Positions 18,073 to 31,774 of a DNA stretch of 64,000 nucleotides are shown here, one piece after another. Position 1 is the stretch's first letter, and the number at the start of each line of letters is the position of its first letter. The translations under genes and the position numbers were made by a program. The notes under the pieces were generated by a model. That model made no database searches. It had not been told where the DNA came from and saw only the letters and a program-made list of their open reading frames with translations. This stretch comes from Klebsiella sp. RHBSTW-00484 (GTDB taxonomy: Bacteria > Pseudomonadota > Gammaproteobacteria > Enterobacterales > Enterobacteriaceae): positions 4,526,001 through 4,590,000 of the forward strand of contig NZ_CP055481.1 in assembly GCF_013705725.1 (NCBI RefSeq), written 5' to 3'.

Positions 18073-18285
18073 ATGACTTACAAGCGCGACAGATATCTGC
18101 TTCTCGCTCATTGCGGGGTTTACATGGTGCGAATCGTTATACCGTCCTACATGAAGCCTTACTTCAACTGTAAGCGCTACAACATGAAATCCATAGCCAC
18201 GAAAGATATCAGGCAAGCAAGGCTTTTCAGAGAAAGTATACGCCTCGTTAACACTCGACATTGTTTTGTTCGAGTGTTACTTTAA
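18073..18285 (+). pseudogene. N-terminal fragment of a DUF6538-type integrase
   Basis: The 70-codon frame (MTYKRDRYLLLAHCGVYMVRIVIPSYMKPYFNCKRYNMKSIATKDIRQARLFRESI) matches the arm-binding N-terminus of tyrosine integrases of the DUF6538 type. The core and catalytic domains are absent. Divergent pairing with a DUF6387 gene suggests the remains of a second integrated element inside the island. Confidence 0.6.
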
Positions 18286-18528
18286 ATCTCTCCTTCATTC
18301 TGTACGTTTTTTAATCCCACAAGAAGTAACCCATAAGTAACTCAAACTTCCTTACAAATATTATTCCTATTTTAAATCAATGTGTTAAAAAACATAAAAA
18401 ATACTGCTGCATTATTCGTCAAAAGACGTTACCGGGTTAGCGTCCATACAGGCCATGCACCCTTATCTTTTTATCAAATTTAAATTAACTTAAACCAGCT
18501 CAAGTTAACAAAGTGTTAATGATGCTAA

Positions 18529-19395
18529 GAGCCTATCCCAAAAGGGATTGTCAGGTAATAAATGATGGAAATTTCTGAGATCAAAGTATGGCGGGCAACA
18601 AGTGGCAGATCAGCGATGAACTCTGGGAGAAAATGGCCCGACTCATCTTGGAACGCAAAATTCACCCCCCACTGTGTACGCATCGCAAGCGCGTTGATAA
18701 TCGTGCGGCATGAATGCCATTTTCTTTATGTTCAGAAAGATTGCCAGTGGAATGCCCTGAATGCCACAGGGATTTGTTCGTCCAACTCCGCTCACCGGCG
18801 CTTTCAGGAATGGCGGGATGCCGGAGTATTTGAACGCTTCTGGCAGAACGGCCTGCTTGCCTGTGAACATCTGGATGCTATTGACTGGTCGTGGCTGTCG
18901 CTCGATGGATGTATGACCAAATCACCACTGGCTGGTTCAAAAAAACAGGCCGCAACCCCACAGACCGCGGTAAACAGGGAGTAAAACGCAGCCTGATGAC
19001 TGACGCGAACGGGCTTCCGCTTGCACTGGCTGTCGCCGGTGCAAATACCCACGACATAAAGCTGGTTGCAGATACCCTCGACGCTCTTCAGGCGGGCAGA
19101 CCCGGCAGAAGACTCCGCCTTTGCATGGATAAGGGGTATGAAGCCGGATAGCTGGAGGCGTATCTGAAAATCCGGTGCTATGAACCTCATATCCGGTCAC
19201 GGAAAGAGGGAGCAGAAACCATTAAAAACACAGATTTTAAGGCTCATCGCTGGGGTGTGGAGAGAACACACTGCTGGATGAATTGCTACCGCCGCGTCCT
19301 GACGCGCAGGGAACAGAAAATCGAAAATTATGAAGCGATGCTATATTTTTCCTGCGGCGTCATTGTCTGGAATAAAATCCGACTGGGATAGGCTC
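18529..19395 (+). mobile_element. Degenerate IS5-family element with GAGCCTATCCCA ends
   Basis: Inverted ends GAGCCTATCCCA occur at 18529 and (complement) at 19384-19395. The transposase is broken. The frame from 18588 (MAGNKWQISDELWEKMARLILERKIHPPLCTHRKRVDNRAA) stops early, later parts lie in other frames (GLPLALAVAGANTHDIKLVADTLDAL; RLCMDKGYEAG with a stop right after), and the C-terminal HRWGVERTHCWMNCYRR box is in yet another segment. The ends are shared with the MITE at 41152-41296. Confidence 0.8.
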
Positions 19396-19776
19396 TTAAT
19401 GAAAAACGATGAAGATTGTATGAGCAAGGCCCGGAGCATTAAACCCAATAAGCATCATGGGTAATATTGCCTCACCGTGCCTCAGCTGTTTTTTTATGTT
19501 AACTCTACGACAAGTCCATGTTTTGTATATGGACATATTTGTTGCGGGTGTTAGTATTGCATTGACAGTAGCAATAAATATGCGTGTTTCATTTAAGGCG
19601 AGGATTGCTGATGATGACCACATTAATCGCACCTCTTTCTGACCGGTTAGCAGCGCTGAAGGCGTCATGCGCCGGTTGGCCTTATCCCCCATACCTTCCT
19701 TTCCTGGAGAGACGATACTTCGCTATGCGGAGGAGAAACGCGCACCACTCAGCAAATGGAACAAAGCGAGTCGCGT

Positions 19777-20844
19777 ATGGACAAAATCAAACGGCGTTGG
19801 GCAGTCTACGTTATTGGTTTACTGGTGGTGATTGCCGCCGCCGCATGGTGGATGCTGCGCCCACCGGGACTCCCGGCAGGCTTTGCCAGCAGCAACGGTA
19901 GAATTGAAGCCACAGAGGTCGATATCGCCACCAAAACCGCCGGACGTATCGATACCATTCTGGTCAAAGAAGGGCAGTTTGTCCGCCAGGGTGAAGTCTT
20001 AGCCCGCATGGATATCCGGGTGCTCAACGAACAACGGCTGGAAGCCGCCGCACAAATTAAAGAAGCTGAAAGTTCGATTGCCGCAGCGAAAGCGCTGCTC
20101 GATCAGCGTCAAGGCGAAATGCGCGCCGCTGAGGCGGTCGTGAAGCAGCGGCAGGCTGAATTAAACTCCGCCGCCAAACGCTACGGCCGTTCCAGCACAC
20201 TCTCACAGCGCGGCGCGGTCTCCGCTCAGCAGCTTGATGACGACCTGGCGGCGGCGGAAAGCGCCAGAGCAGTGCTGGAATCAGCAAAAGCCCAGGTCTC
20301 TGCCGCCAGAGCGGCTATTGAGGCGTCAAGAACCAGCATTATTCAGGCACAAACCCGCGTTGAAGCAGCTCAGGCCACGGAGCGTCGGATTATCGCCGAT
20401 ATCGATGATAGCGAACTGAAAGCGCCCCGCGATGGTCGTATTCAGTATCGCGTTGCTGAACCGGGAGAAGTGCTGGCGGCAGGCGGGCGGGTGCTGAATA
20501 TGGTCGACTTGTCCGATGTCTACATGACCTTCTTCCTGCCTACTGAACAAGCTGGCCTGCTGGCGCTGGGCAGCGAAGCGCGAATTATCCTTGATGCCGC
20601 ACCCAATCTGGCCATTCCTGCCAATATCAGTTTTGTCGCCAGCGTGGCGCAGTTTACCCCCAAAACGGTGGAAACCAGCGATGAACGGCTGAAGCTGATG
20701 TTCCGCGTCAAAGCCCGCATTCCGCCGGAGCTGCTGGAACAGCACCTTGAGTATGTGAAAACCGGCCTGCCAGGTATGGCCTGGGTGCGTCTGGATAACC
20801 AGCAGGCGTGGCCTGAAGCGCTGACGGTGAGGTTGCCACAATGA
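19777..20844 (+). CDS. yhiI: HlyD-family periplasmic adaptor YhiI
   Basis: The product is 355 aa from MDKIKRRW, the length of E. coli YhiI; the ATG at 19756 would add seven residues. It has one N-terminal membrane anchor ([20 protein letters not shown]) and a lipoyl/barrel half ([39 protein letters not shown]). A long alanine/glutamine-rich coiled coil (about residues 80-200) is followed by the second half ([41 protein letters not shown]). It should link the RbbA/YhhJ inner-membrane complex to an outer-membrane channel. It overlaps rbbA by 4 bp. Confidence 0.93.
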   Translation: MDKIKRRWAVYVIGLLVVIAAAAWWMLRPPGLPAGFASSNGRIEATEVDIATKTAGRIDTILVKEGQFVRQGEVLARMDIRVLNEQRLEAAAQIKEAESSIAAAKALLDQRQGEMRAAEAVVKQRQAELNSAAKRYGRSSTLSQRGAVSAQQLDDDLAAAESARAVLESAKAQVSAARAAIEASRTSIIQAQTRVEAAQATERRIIADIDDSELKAPRDGRIQYRVAEPGEVLAAGGRVLNMVDLSDVYMTFFLPTEQAGLLALGSEARIILDAAPNLAIPANISFVASVAQFTPKTVETSDERLKLMFRVKARIPPELLEQHLEYVKTGLPGMAWVRLDNQQAWPEALTVRLPQ

Positions 20845-23570
20845 ACACGATCGCCCGCCTGGAGAACGTCAGTCAGCACTTTGGCGCAACCACCGCGCTA
20901 AAAGACATTACGCTGAGCATTCCCGCCCGCTGTATGGTGGGCCTGATCGGGCCAGACGGCGTCGGCAAGTCCAGCCTGCTGTCATTAATTTCCGGCGCAC
21001 GGGTCATTGAGCACGGCAATGTGGTCGTGCTCGGCGGCGACATGAGCGATGTTCGCCACCGCCAGGATGTGTGCCCGAAAATTGCCTGGATGCCTCAGGG
21101 GCTAGGGAAGAACCTCTACCATACCCTGTCGGTCTATGAAAACGTCGACTTCTTTGCCCGCCTGTTCGGCCATGATAAGGCCGAGCGTGAGAGCAGAATC
21201 AATGAGCTGCTCCAGAGCACCGGACTCGCGCCGTTTCGCGACCGTCCGGCGGGGAAACTTTCCGGCGGGATGAAGCAAAAGCTCGGCCTGTGCTGCGCGC
21301 TCATTCACGATCCGCAGCTGTTAATCCTTGATGAACCGACCACGGGCGTTGATCCTCTCTCCCGGGCACAGTTTTGGGATCTGATCGACAGCATTCGTCA
21401 GCGCCAGCCGGAGATGAGCGTGCTGGTCGCCACCGCCTATATGGAAGAAGCGGAACGTTTTGACTGGCTGGTCGCCATGAATGCGGGGGAAGTACTGGCG
21501 ACCGGCAGCGCAGACGAACTCAGGGCGCAAACGAAGAGCCAGACGCTGGAACAGGCGTTTATCGCCCTGCTTCCTGAAGCCCAGCGCCTGGCGCATAAAG
21601 AGGTGATCATTCCACCGCGCAACGCAGAGGAGAGCGAAATCGCCATTGAAGCTCGCGGCCTGACGATGCGCTTTGGCAATTTTGTCGCCGTTGATCACGT
21701 GAACTTTCGTATCGCCCGTGGCGAAATCTTCGGTTTCCTCGGCTCCAACGGCTGTGGTAAATCAACAACCATGAAAATGCTGACCGGGCTGTTACCGGCC
21801 AGCGAAGGCGAGGCCTGGCTATTTGGCCAACCGGTCGACCCGAAGGATATTGAAACCCGCCGCCGCGTTGGCTATATGTCGCAGGCCTTTTCCCTCTACA
21901 GTGAACTGACCGTTAGGCAAAACCTCGATCTACATGCCCGTCTGTTCCATATTCCGGATGCGGAGATCCCCGGTCGGGTCGCCGAGATGAGTCAGCGCTT
22001 TATGCTGGAAGAGGTTGAAGACACCCTGCCCGCCTCGCTGCCGTTAGGTATTCGTCAGCGGCTATCGCTGGCGGTCGCGGTCATTCACCGTCCGGAAATG
22101 TTAATTCTTGATGAACCCACCTCCGGCGTCGATCCCGTGGCCCGGGACATGTTCTGGCAATTGATGGTCAATCTGGCCCGCCAGGATCGGGTGACGATTT
22201 TTATCTCCACCCACTTTATGAATGAAGCCGAGCGCTGCGATCGCATTTCACTGATGCATGCTGGCAAAGTGCTGGCCAGCGATACGCCGCAGGCGCTGGT
22301 CGAACAGCGCGGGTCGGCCAGCCTCGAAGAGGCCTTTATCGCCTGGCTACAGGAGGCAGCAGATGCCGCACAGCCGCCTGCTGCTGAGGCTGCGCCGATT
22401 CCCATGATTGAACACAAAACCGAAACCATTGCTCCGCGTCAGGCGTTTAGCTTGCGCCGCCTGTTTAGCTACAGCCGTCGCGAAGCGCTGGAGCTACGTC
22501 GCGATCCGGTACGATCGACTCTGGCATTGCTGGGCACGGTGATCCTGATGTTTATTATGGGATATGGGATCAGTATGGACGTCGAGGATCTGCGATTTGC
22601 GGTACTCGACCGCGATCAAACCGTCAGCAGCCAGGGCTGGTCGCAGAATATCGCCGGTTCACGCTATTTTATCGAACAGCCGCCGCTGCAAAGCTACAGT
22701 GAACTGGACCGGCGGATGCGCAACGGCGAGCTGGCGGTGGCTATCGAAATTCCGCCTAATTTTGGCCGCGACATCGCTCGGGGAACGCCAGCGCAAATCG
22801 GCGTGTGGGTGGATGGCGCAATGCCAAACCGGGCGGAAACGGTGCGCGGCTACGTGCAGGCGATGCATTTGGCCTGGCTTCAGGAGATGGCCGGTCGCCA
22901 GGCCAGCCCCAATCGCGATACCTCACTGATTTCTATTGAAACCCGCTATCGCTATAACCCGGACGTGAAGAGTCTGCCAGCGATTGTTCCAGCAGTTATT
23001 CCGCTGCTGTTGATGATGATCCCGGCAATGCTCAGCGCGCTCAGCGTAGTGCGTGAGAAAGAGCTGGGCTCGATCATCAATCTGTACGTGACGCCGACCA
23101 CCCGCAGTGAATTTCTTCTGGGCAAACAGGTGCCGTATATCGTGCTGGGGATGTTTAACTTCTTTCTACTATGTGCACTGTCGGTGTTTGTCTTTGGCGT
23201 ACCGCATAAAGGGAGCTTCCTGACGCTTATGCTGGCCGCACTGCTCTATGTCACGATTGCCACCGGGCTTGGCCTACTGATCTCAACCTTTATGAAAAGC
23301 CAGATTGCGGCGATTTTCGGTACCGCGATTATTACGCTTATCCCGGCGACGCAGTTCTCGGGGATGATCGATCCCGTCGCTTCTCTGGAAGGGCCGGGCC
23401 GCTGGATTGGCCAGATTTATCCAACCAGCCACTTTCTGACCATTGCGCGAGGAACGTTTTCCAAAGCGCTAAATCTGACGGACCTGTGGGCATCCTTCAT
23501 ACCACTGCTTATTGCGGTTCCGCTGGTGCTGGGCCTGAGCGTGTGGCTGCTGAAAAAACAGGAGGGATAA
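20841..23570 (+). CDS. rbbA: ABC transporter ATP-binding/permease protein RbbA (YhiH)
   Basis: The product is 909 aa, about the size of E. coli RbbA. Two ATP-binding domains come first: Walker [10 protein letters not shown] near residue 38 with signature [10 protein letters not shown] and Walker [11 protein letters not shown], then GSNGCGKST with LILDEPTSG. An ABC-2 type membrane domain follows from about residue 550 ([20 protein letters not shown]... [30 protein letters not shown]). E. coli RbbA has been reported as a ribosome-bound ATPase, but domain order and neighbours indicate an export pump. The second signature region is weakly conserved ([14 protein letters not shown]). Confidence 0.93.
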   Translation: MNTIARLENVSQHFGATTALKDITLSIPARCMVGLIGPDGVGKSSLLSLISGARVIEHGNVVVLGGDMSDVRHRQDVCPKIAWMPQGLGKNLYHTLSVYENVDFFARLFGHDKAERESRINELLQSTGLAPFRDRPAGKLSGGMKQKLGLCCALIHDPQLLILDEPTTGVDPLSRAQFWDLIDSIRQRQPEMSVLVATAYMEEAERFDWLVAMNAGEVLATGSADELRAQTKSQTLEQAFIALLPEAQRLAHKEVIIPPRNAEESEIAIEARGLTMRFGNFVAVDHVNFRIARGEIFGFLGSNGCGKSTTMKMLTGLLPASEGEAWLFGQPVDPKDIETRRRVGYMSQAFSLYSELTVRQNLDLHARLFHIPDAEIPGRVAEMSQRFMLEEVEDTLPASLPLGIRQRLSLAVAVIHRPEMLILDEPTSGVDPVARDMFWQLMVNLARQDRVTIFISTHFMNEAERCDRISLMHAGKVLASDTPQALVEQRGSASLEEAFIAWLQEAADAAQPPAAEAAPIPMIEHKTETIAPRQAFSLRRLFSYSRREALELRRDPVRSTLALLGTVILMFIMGYGISMDVEDLRFAVLDRDQTVSSQGWSQNIAGSRYFIEQPPLQSYSELDRRMRNGELAVAIEIPPNFGRDIARGTPAQIGVWVDGAMPNRAETVRGYVQAMHLAWLQEMAGRQASPNRDTSLISIETRYRYNPDVKSLPAIVPAVIPLLLMMIPAMLSALSVVREKELGSIINLYVTPTTRSEFLLGKQVPYIVLGMFNFFLLCALSVFVFGVPHKGSFLTLMLAALLYVTIATGLGLLISTFMKSQIAAIFGTAIITLIPATQFSGMIDPVASLEGPGRWIGQIYPTSHFLTIARGTFSKALNLTDLWASFIPLLIAVPLVLGLSVWLLKKQEG

Positions 23571-24694
23571 TGCGCGGATTACGCAATATTTATAATTTAG
23601 GCATGAAAGAGCTACGCAGCCTGCTTGGCGATAAGGCGATGCTGACATTAATTGTCTTCGCCTTTACCGTCTCGGTTTACTCCTCCGCTACCGTTATGCC
23701 GGGGTCGTTACATTTAGCCCCTATCGCTATTGCGGATATGGATAAATCGCAGCTCTCATCGCGCATTATCAACGGTTTTTATCGCCCCTGGTTTTTACCC
23801 CCTGAGCTGATTACCGCTGATGAAATGGACGCAGGGCTGGATGCCGGGCGATATACATTCGCGATCAATATTCCCCCTAACTTCCAGCGTGATGTTTTAG
23901 CCGGACGCCAGCCGGAGCTGCAGGTAAACGTTGATGCGACGCGAATGAGCCAGGCGTTTACCGGCAATAGCTATATCCAGAATATCGTCACTGGTGAGGT
24001 AAATAGCTTTGTCGCCCGCTATCGGGATAACAGCTCGTTGCCAGTCGAGCTAGCCGTCAGGATGCGTTTTAACCCGAATCTGGAACAGGAACGTTTCGGG
24101 GCCGTAATGGCGATTATCAACAATATTACTATGCTGGCCATCGTGCTTACCGGTTCGGCGTTGATACGTGAACGAGAGCATGGAACCGTGGAGCACCTGC
24201 TGGTGATGCCGGTGACGCCGTTTGAAATTATGATGGCAAAGATCTGGTCAATGGGTTTGGTGGTGCTGGTCGTTTCTGGATTATCGCTTATATTGATGGT
24301 CCAGGGAGTGTTGCAGGTGCCGATTGAAGGCTCTATACCGCTGTTTATGCTTGGAGTAGCCCTGAGCCTGTTTGCTACTACCTCAATTGGAATATTTATG
24401 GGAACCGTGGCCCGCTCGATGCCGCAGTTAGGGCTGTTGATGATTCTAGTGCTGCTACCACTTCAGATGCTATCCGGGGGATCAACGCCACGAGAAAGTA
24501 TGCCGCAGGCGGTGCAGGACATCATGCTCACCATGCCGACAACTCATTTCGTCAGCCTGGCGCAGGCAATTCTATATCGAGGCGCAGATTTTGCGATTGT
24601 CTGGCCGCAGTTTCTGACGCTGCTGGCTATCGGTGGCGTATTTTTTACGATTGCACTGCTACGTTTTCGTAAGACGATTGGAGAGATGGCTTGA
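23570..24694 (+). CDS. yhhJ: ABC-2 type permease YhhJ
   Basis: The product is 374 aa from [25 protein letters not shown], whose ATG overlaps the rbbA stop (TAATG). There is one membrane segment near residue 25 and a large periplasmic domain (to about residue 175). Five C-terminal helices follow, including AIINNITMLAIVLTGSALIREREHGTVEHLLVMPVTP, the ABC-2 signature. It pairs with the RbbA membrane part. The three genes form one operon and look intact, unlike the IS debris on both sides. Confidence 0.93.
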   Translation: MRGLRNIYNLGMKELRSLLGDKAMLTLIVFAFTVSVYSSATVMPGSLHLAPIAIADMDKSQLSSRIINGFYRPWFLPPELITADEMDAGLDAGRYTFAINIPPNFQRDVLAGRQPELQVNVDATRMSQAFTGNSYIQNIVTGEVNSFVARYRDNSSLPVELAVRMRFNPNLEQERFGAVMAIINNITMLAIVLTGSALIREREHGTVEHLLVMPVTPFEIMMAKIWSMGLVVLVVSGLSLILMVQGVLQVPIEGSIPLFMLGVALSLFATTSIGIFMGTVARSMPQLGLLMILVLLPLQMLSGGSTPRESMPQAVQDIMLTMPTTHFVSLAQAILYRGADFAIVWPQFLTLLAIGGVFFTIALLRFRKTIGEMA

Positions 24695-24792
24695 ACGATG
24701 CCGTTGGAACTGCCACGGTACATGGCTGGCGAAAACAACTGGAACTTGAGGGCTTGATCATCCGAAAAGTGAAACCCGGTGTGGAACAATAG

Positions 24793-25077
24793 GCAGAGCA
24801 AATTTTTACTATTCTGCTTGAAACAGCTGCACTTTCTAAGCATGAGCTGTCTGAATACTGCCGTAAAAATGGCCTTTATCCTGAACATGTCGCTGAATGG
24901 AAGCCAAACTGTCTGATCGCCAACCAGCCGAAGCATCGCCAGTTGGTCGACGAGCAACGAGCGACCCGCACAGAGAAAAGCCGCATCCGGGCGCTTGAAA
25001 AAGAGTTACGCCGGAAAGATAAAGCACTGGCGCAAATGGCAGCGCTGCTGGTTCTTCAGGAAAAGTTGTCAGCCTGA
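24793..25077 (+). pseudogene. Transposase OrfA remnant (IS3-like)
   Basis: The frame reads AEQIFTILLETAALSKHELSEYCRKNGLYPEHVAEWKPN...IRALEKELRRKDKALAQMAALLVLQEKLSA. This matches the helix-turn-helix and zipper part of an IS3-type first-frame transposase. A TAG (24790-24792) cuts off the N-terminal part, and no DDE domain follows. Confidence 0.65.
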
Positions 25078-25103
25078 AATCTCTCCAGGATTCACGGGGT
25101 GGT

Positions 25104-25495
25104 TCATTTTTGCCGACCATACTCAACGGCTTCCTTCAGCAGCGCATTCTCCATGGTCTTTTTACCCAGCAAGCGCTGTAGCTCTTTGATTTGTTTCACC
25201 GTCGCCGCAAGTTCTGAGGCGGGAACAACATCTTCGCCAGCCATGATCGCGGTGAGACTACCTTCCTTGTACTGCTTTCGCCAGGCGAAGATCTGGTTTG
25301 CATTCACACTATGAAGCCGTGCAACATGGGAAATGGTCATGCTAGGCGATGCGTTTCCTGAACGATGGCAATCTTTTCCTGTGGACAACGGCGCCTGTGG
25401 CGCTCTGGTCCCAGCAACTCTTCGATCATGCTTATCTCCCGACTAGTCATTAATTTAAAGTGGGTCGAAGTGTCTGGTGATTCATGGGGCCAGTC
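25104..25495 (-). pseudogene. Left-end remnant of an IS2-group element
   Basis: On the minus strand an IS2-type end (TAGACTGGCCCCATGAATCA, near 25495) is followed by an OrfA start ([30 protein letters not shown]). After a frameshift it continues as [29 protein letters not shown]...[27 protein letters not shown]. The frame is cut at 25104 and orfB is absent. Confidence 0.75.
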
Positions 25496-25664
25496 TAATC
25501 TGCATTACGACCCAAAAGTGACGGTTTACTCACAGAAAAAGATTAAGAGATAATTAATCTAAAGATAAATATTAAAAACATCATTTACTTATTGGGGTTG
25601 TTCACGCAGGCTGTTAGCAGCCATATATTTACAGATAGCCGATAAGAGATGATAGTAGGGAGGC

Positions 25665-27848
<2,184 letters not shown>

Positions 27849-28014
27849 ACTTCGGAGGTTTCTACTACCCGGCGGTGGGGTTATTCATTTAAATAGTAGT
27901 GCCATGGTAGTTGAGTTATTCCCGGAGGTGGTCTCTTCTGAATTAATTTACAGAAGAATATTTTTTATTCGCTGTTTCCTTTTGTTGTTTTTATTTTAAT
28001 GGCAGGACATCACT

Positions 28015-29295
28015 ATGAGTAAACATGAATATAATGACAATGTCATGCTGGCACGCCAGTTACCGCTTAAATCTGTGGCGCTGATCCTAGCGGGAGGTCG
28101 AGGGACACGATTAAAAGACCTGACAGCAACCCGGGCAAAACCGGCGGTACATTTTGGTGGCAAGTTCAGGATTATTGATTTTGCTTTATCAAACTGTATT
28201 AATTCCGGGATAAGACGGATTGGGGTCATTACACAATATCAATCACATTCCCTGGTTCAGCATATCCAGCGCGGTTGGTCTTTCCTCAATGAAGAGATGA
28301 ATGAATTCGTCGATTTATTACCCGCCCAGCAACGCGTGCATGGTGAGAACTGGTACCGGGGTACTGCCGATGCTGTCACACAGAACCTGGATATTATTCG
28401 ACGCTATGGTGCGGAATATGTCGTTATTCTAGCGGGTGATCATATCTATAAACAGGATTATTCCCGGATGCTGATTGACCATGTTAAAAAAGGAGCCCGG
28501 TGTACTGTGGCCTGCCTTCCTGTACCTGTGGAATACGCAAGTGCTTTTGGTGTCATGGCTGTGGATGAAAATGATAAAATCATTGATTTTATTGAAAAAC
28601 CTTCTAATCCTCCTACTGTGCCGGGGGATAAAACCAAATCGCTTGCCAGTATGGGGATCTATGTATTTGATGCTGAATACCTCTATCAGCTACTGGATGA
28701 AGATGGTCGGGATGAACAGTCCAGCCACGATTTCGGCAAAGATATTATTCCAGCAATTACGGTATCCGGAGAAGCCTGGGCACATCCTTTCCCGCGCTCC
28801 TGTGTGCAGACAGATAATAATGCAGAACCGTACTGGCGTGATGTCGGAACTCTGGAGGCCTACTGGAAAGCGAACCTTGATTTAGCTTCCGTGGTACCTG
28901 AACTAGATGTTTATGATCGCAACTGGCCGATCCATACTTATGTAGAGTCTTTACCGAGCGCAAAATTTGTTCAGGACCGCACAGGCAGTCATGGAATGAC
29001 CATGAATTCACTGGTCTCCGGCGGCTGCATTATATCTGGTTCTGTCGTTGTTCATTCAGTTTTATTCTCCAGCGTACGGATTAACTCTTTTTGCAATATT
29101 GATTCGGTTGTTTTATTACCCGGTGTGTGGGTAGAACGTTCCTGTCGGTTACGACGCTGTGTGATTGATCGTGGATGTGTGATCCCTGAAGGAACGGTCA
29201 TTGGTGAGAATGCTGTCGAGGACGCCCGTCGTTTTTATCGTTCTGAAGAAGGGATCGTTCTTGTCACTAAAGAAATGCTGAGGAGGCCTGAATAA
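28015..29295 (+). CDS. glgC: Glucose-1-phosphate adenylyltransferase GlgC
   Basis: The product is 426 aa (E. coli 431). It makes ADP-glucose from glucose-1-phosphate and ATP, the committed step of glycogen synthesis. Seen are the nucleotide loop [34 protein letters not shown] with the activator-site lysine, [14 protein letters not shown], the substrate lysine region [10 protein letters not shown], and the C-terminal left-handed helix repeats ([14 protein letters not shown]...). The C-terminus ends EMLRRPE, a few residues short of E. coli. It looks more AT-rich than glgB. The gap from glgB is 166 bp where glgX would normally lie, and no glgA or glgP follows. Confidence 0.95.
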   Translation: MSKHEYNDNVMLARQLPLKSVALILAGGRGTRLKDLTATRAKPAVHFGGKFRIIDFALSNCINSGIRRIGVITQYQSHSLVQHIQRGWSFLNEEMNEFVDLLPAQQRVHGENWYRGTADAVTQNLDIIRRYGAEYVVILAGDHIYKQDYSRMLIDHVKKGARCTVACLPVPVEYASAFGVMAVDENDKIIDFIEKPSNPPTVPGDKTKSLASMGIYVFDAEYLYQLLDEDGRDEQSSHDFGKDIIPAITVSGEAWAHPFPRSCVQTDNNAEPYWRDVGTLEAYWKANLDLASVVPELDVYDRNWPIHTYVESLPSAKFVQDRTGSHGMTMNSLVSGGCIISGSVVVHSVLFSSVRINSFCNIDSVVLLPGVWVERSCRLRRCVIDRGCVIPEGTVIGENAVEDARRFYRSEEGIVLVTKEMLRRPE

Positions 29296-29364
29296 TGAAC
29301 GGATCTCCTGAAAGGCATTCCGCAGAGATCATGGTGACAATCTCTAGCCCGGACTGATCTTACC

Positions 29365-30690
29365 CTGCCATCCCCGGACAGCTTTTGTATCTTAAGTTAA
29401 CGATGCCCGCTGTCGCCGGTATTCCCCAGGGGAGTAATATCCCAGCGCACTGTGCGGGGTTCATTGTAATGCGTGAACGCTGCTGCTGCAGGGTTTTGCA
29501 GGGCTGTTCTCACATTCGGTTTTGGCATGAACGCGATATAGTCTTCCTTCATCGTCTTCACGAACTGTTCGGCCATGCCATTACTCTGCGGGCTGCTCAC
29601 CGCTGTTGTGCAGGGCTCCAGATTCAGCTCTCAGGCGAACCTCCGCGTTTCATGCGCGGTATACGCGGAACCGTTGTCCGCCAGCCACTGCACCGCTGTG
29701 TCCGGCAACTTATCGCCGAAGCGCTTTTCTACCGACCTCAGCATTACATCCTGCACGGTCGAACTGTCGTAGCCACCGGTACTCGCCGCCCAGTCTATGG
29801 CTTCTCTGTCGCAACAGTCCAGCGCGAACGTTACCCGCAGTTTCTCGCCATTGTCGCAGCCGAACTCGAAGCCGTCAGAGCACCAGCGCTGATCGCTCTG
29901 CGCCACCGCCACCTTACCGTTGTGTTCCCGACCCGGCACCGGGCGCGGCGGCCTGTCATGCAGCAACAACAGGCTGTTTTCGCTCATCACCCGATAAACC
30001 CGTTTAGCATTCACCGGCGCAAGCCCCTCATCGCGGGCCTGACGCCGCAGCACCGCCCAGACCCGGCGGTAGCCATAACACGGCATATCGGCGATAACCA
30101 CCAGTATGCGCCATAGCAGCGCCGCATCCGCTTCTTCATCGCGCTGGTTACACCGCCCATCCTGCCAGTCGGCGGAACGATTAACCCGAAGTGATAATTG
30201 CGCACGCGACACGCCCATGGTGCGGCTGACCTGTGCTATTCCTTGTCCTTTGGCAACAAGGGCGCATGCGCTATCCATTTTCGGGATACACCGTACTCCA
30301 CGGCTTCTTTCATGATCTCAACTTCCATCGTCTTCCTGCCCAGAAGGCGCTGAAGCTCCCGGACCTGCTTCAGAGCAGCAGTAAGCTCTGAAGCTGGAAC
30401 GACTTCCTCTCCGGCCGCAACGGGGGTAAGGCTGCCTTCCTGGTATTGCTTCTTCCACTTGAACAGCAAACTGGGCTGAATACCGTGCAGGCGTGTGACG
30501 TGGGAGACATTCATGCCCGGCTCCATCGTCTGCTGGATAATGGCGATCTTCTCCTGAGGAGTTTACGTTTACGGACTTCTTGCCCTAACAGGATTCTGGT
30601 CATCTCAAAATTGGCGTTAGTGTTAGACATATATTCAAGCCTATCTCTTATCTGGGGATACAGCTACAGTCTGGGGTTTCAGGGGGCGAC
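29365..30690 (-). mobile_element. Degenerate IS2-group element
   Basis: On the minus strand the left end lies near 30690 (GTCGCCCCCTGAAACCCCAG) and the right end near 29365. orfA (frame from 30630, [23 protein letters not shown]) shifts frame before [40 protein letters not shown] (to 30236). orfB (30278 down to 29397) has [24 protein letters not shown] and [13 protein letters not shown]. It carries an in-frame TGA at 29631-29633 before [28 protein letters not shown]. The element is therefore inactive by itself. Boundaries are approximate. Confidence 0.82.
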
Positions 30691-30691
30691 A

Positions 30692-31774
30692 TCACTCGGG
30701 TGAATAAATCCCAAGGGTAGAACGAGCTCTTTTTGATGCTATATCAATACCAGTTCCTGGACGTTCTTGCTCCCATGAAAAGAACTGATTTGTTGCCGCT
30801 TTTTTATTTTTTGAAAAGTTCCAGTAATTTATAAAGCAATTTACGGCCCATTCTATTTGATTAGTCGATGCTAAAACTAATCCAAGGTTATTCCATGATG
30901 AACCTCTACGTGGAGCTAGTTTAAGTGATGATGTCAGATTCATTTGTGCTGCAGTATAATCGCCGATCATGTAATATGCATATCCAAGGTTCCCTAATAC
31001 TTCAGCATCTGACGGGTATATTTTTTTTGCTGTTTCAAGATTAGCTATAGCAGAAATGAACTGATTTGACCTAATTTGTATAATAGCCTTTTGATTTAGC
31101 GCTCTTGATTCTGAACGATCTTTTTTAGTGATTATTACCCGTGGTGCTGAGATTCCAGAGTTTCTATACGATGTATCAACCTGCTTAGTATTTGAGTATG
31201 TCGTTGATATGTTCTTTTTGTCTATTGTTGTTAGATAATATACGTCATTAGGGGGCGTCGTTAACATTTTGTATTTAATGTTTTCTGGGAAGTTCATTGC
31301 GGTGTATACAGTGTCCATATCAAGTGATAATGATCTTGCTTGGTCATTATCAATTTCATTAATGCTTATACGATGAACACCAATTATACTTTCGGGAAAA
31401 GCATGGCGTCGTATTCCCGCGCCAAATAAAAGAACGCAAGCACTAACACACTCCCATCTATTTGGCACTACCGTTGTTAAATTATTACTTGATATAATCA
31501 ATGACATCTTTAAGGCGTCGGCAACATTACCACCAAGACTATTTAACCAAATCTGACTGAGTGGCATGTTATCTTGCTTAAATGAGTCGATTTGTTTTGC
31601 GAAAATGTATGCATCTCCTGAAGAAATACTTCCATTTACGGTAAGTAGAAACGTTCCATCCTCCATTGCTCCTGCTTGGAAGTTTAAATTTCCATATGCA
31701 GACCCTAAAGTCTGAGTAAATATTGCAGCCGCGATTATCCATTTTTTTATTTTTCTTAAGGATTTTTTTTCCAT
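30692..31774 (-). CDS. Secreted ClpP-like serine protease fold protein with C-terminal TPR repeats
   Basis: The product is 360 aa from MEKKSLRKIKKWI, where AGGAGGAG sits just upstream. A signal peptide ends near SAYG. Residues ~40-150 resemble the ClpP/crotonase-like COG3904 group: VNGSISSGDAYIFAKQI, NSLGGNVADALKMS, a candidate serine in WECVSACVLLFGAGI and a histidine in IGVHRIS. The C-terminal ~120 residues hold TPR-like repeats (SDAEVLGNLGYAYYMIGDYTAAQMNLTSSLKLAPRRGSSWNNLGLVLAS). I infer a periplasmic hydrolase or scaffold; the substrate is unknown. The combination is uncommon and I know no named homologue. Confidence 0.7.
   Translation of the reverse strand: MEKKSLRKIKKWIIAAAIFTQTLGSAYGNLNFQAGAMEDGTFLLTVNGSISSGDAYIFAKQIDSFKQDNMPLSQIWLNSLGGNVADALKMSLIISSNNLTTVVPNRWECVSACVLLFGAGIRRHAFPESIIGVHRISINEIDNDQARSLSLDMDTVYTAMNFPENIKYKMLTTPPNDVYYLTTIDKKNISTTYSNTKQVDTSYRNSGISAPRVIITKKDRSESRALNQKAIIQIRSNQFISAIANLETAKKIYPSDAEVLGNLGYAYYMIGDYTAAQMNLTSSLKLAPRRGSSWNNLGLVLASTNQIEWAVNCFINYWNFSKNKKAATNQFFSWEQERPGTGIDIASKRARSTLGIYSPE

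Noticed and set aside
19396..19692. A 98-codon frame on the minus strand upstream of yhiI
   Set aside because: No recognisable domain, no clear ribosome binding site, and it covers what is probably the yhiI promoter region and IS junction sequence.
19584..19760. Plus-strand frame with [24 protein letters not shown], vaguely like the start of an aldehyde dehydrogenase
   Set aside because: The resemblance is limited to a few residues and the frame soon runs into the yhiI shadow. Too weak to call a pseudogene.
29294..29356. A 20-codon frame starting at the glgC stop, considered as a remnant start of glgX or glgA
   Set aside because: The translated peptide does not resemble the start of either protein.
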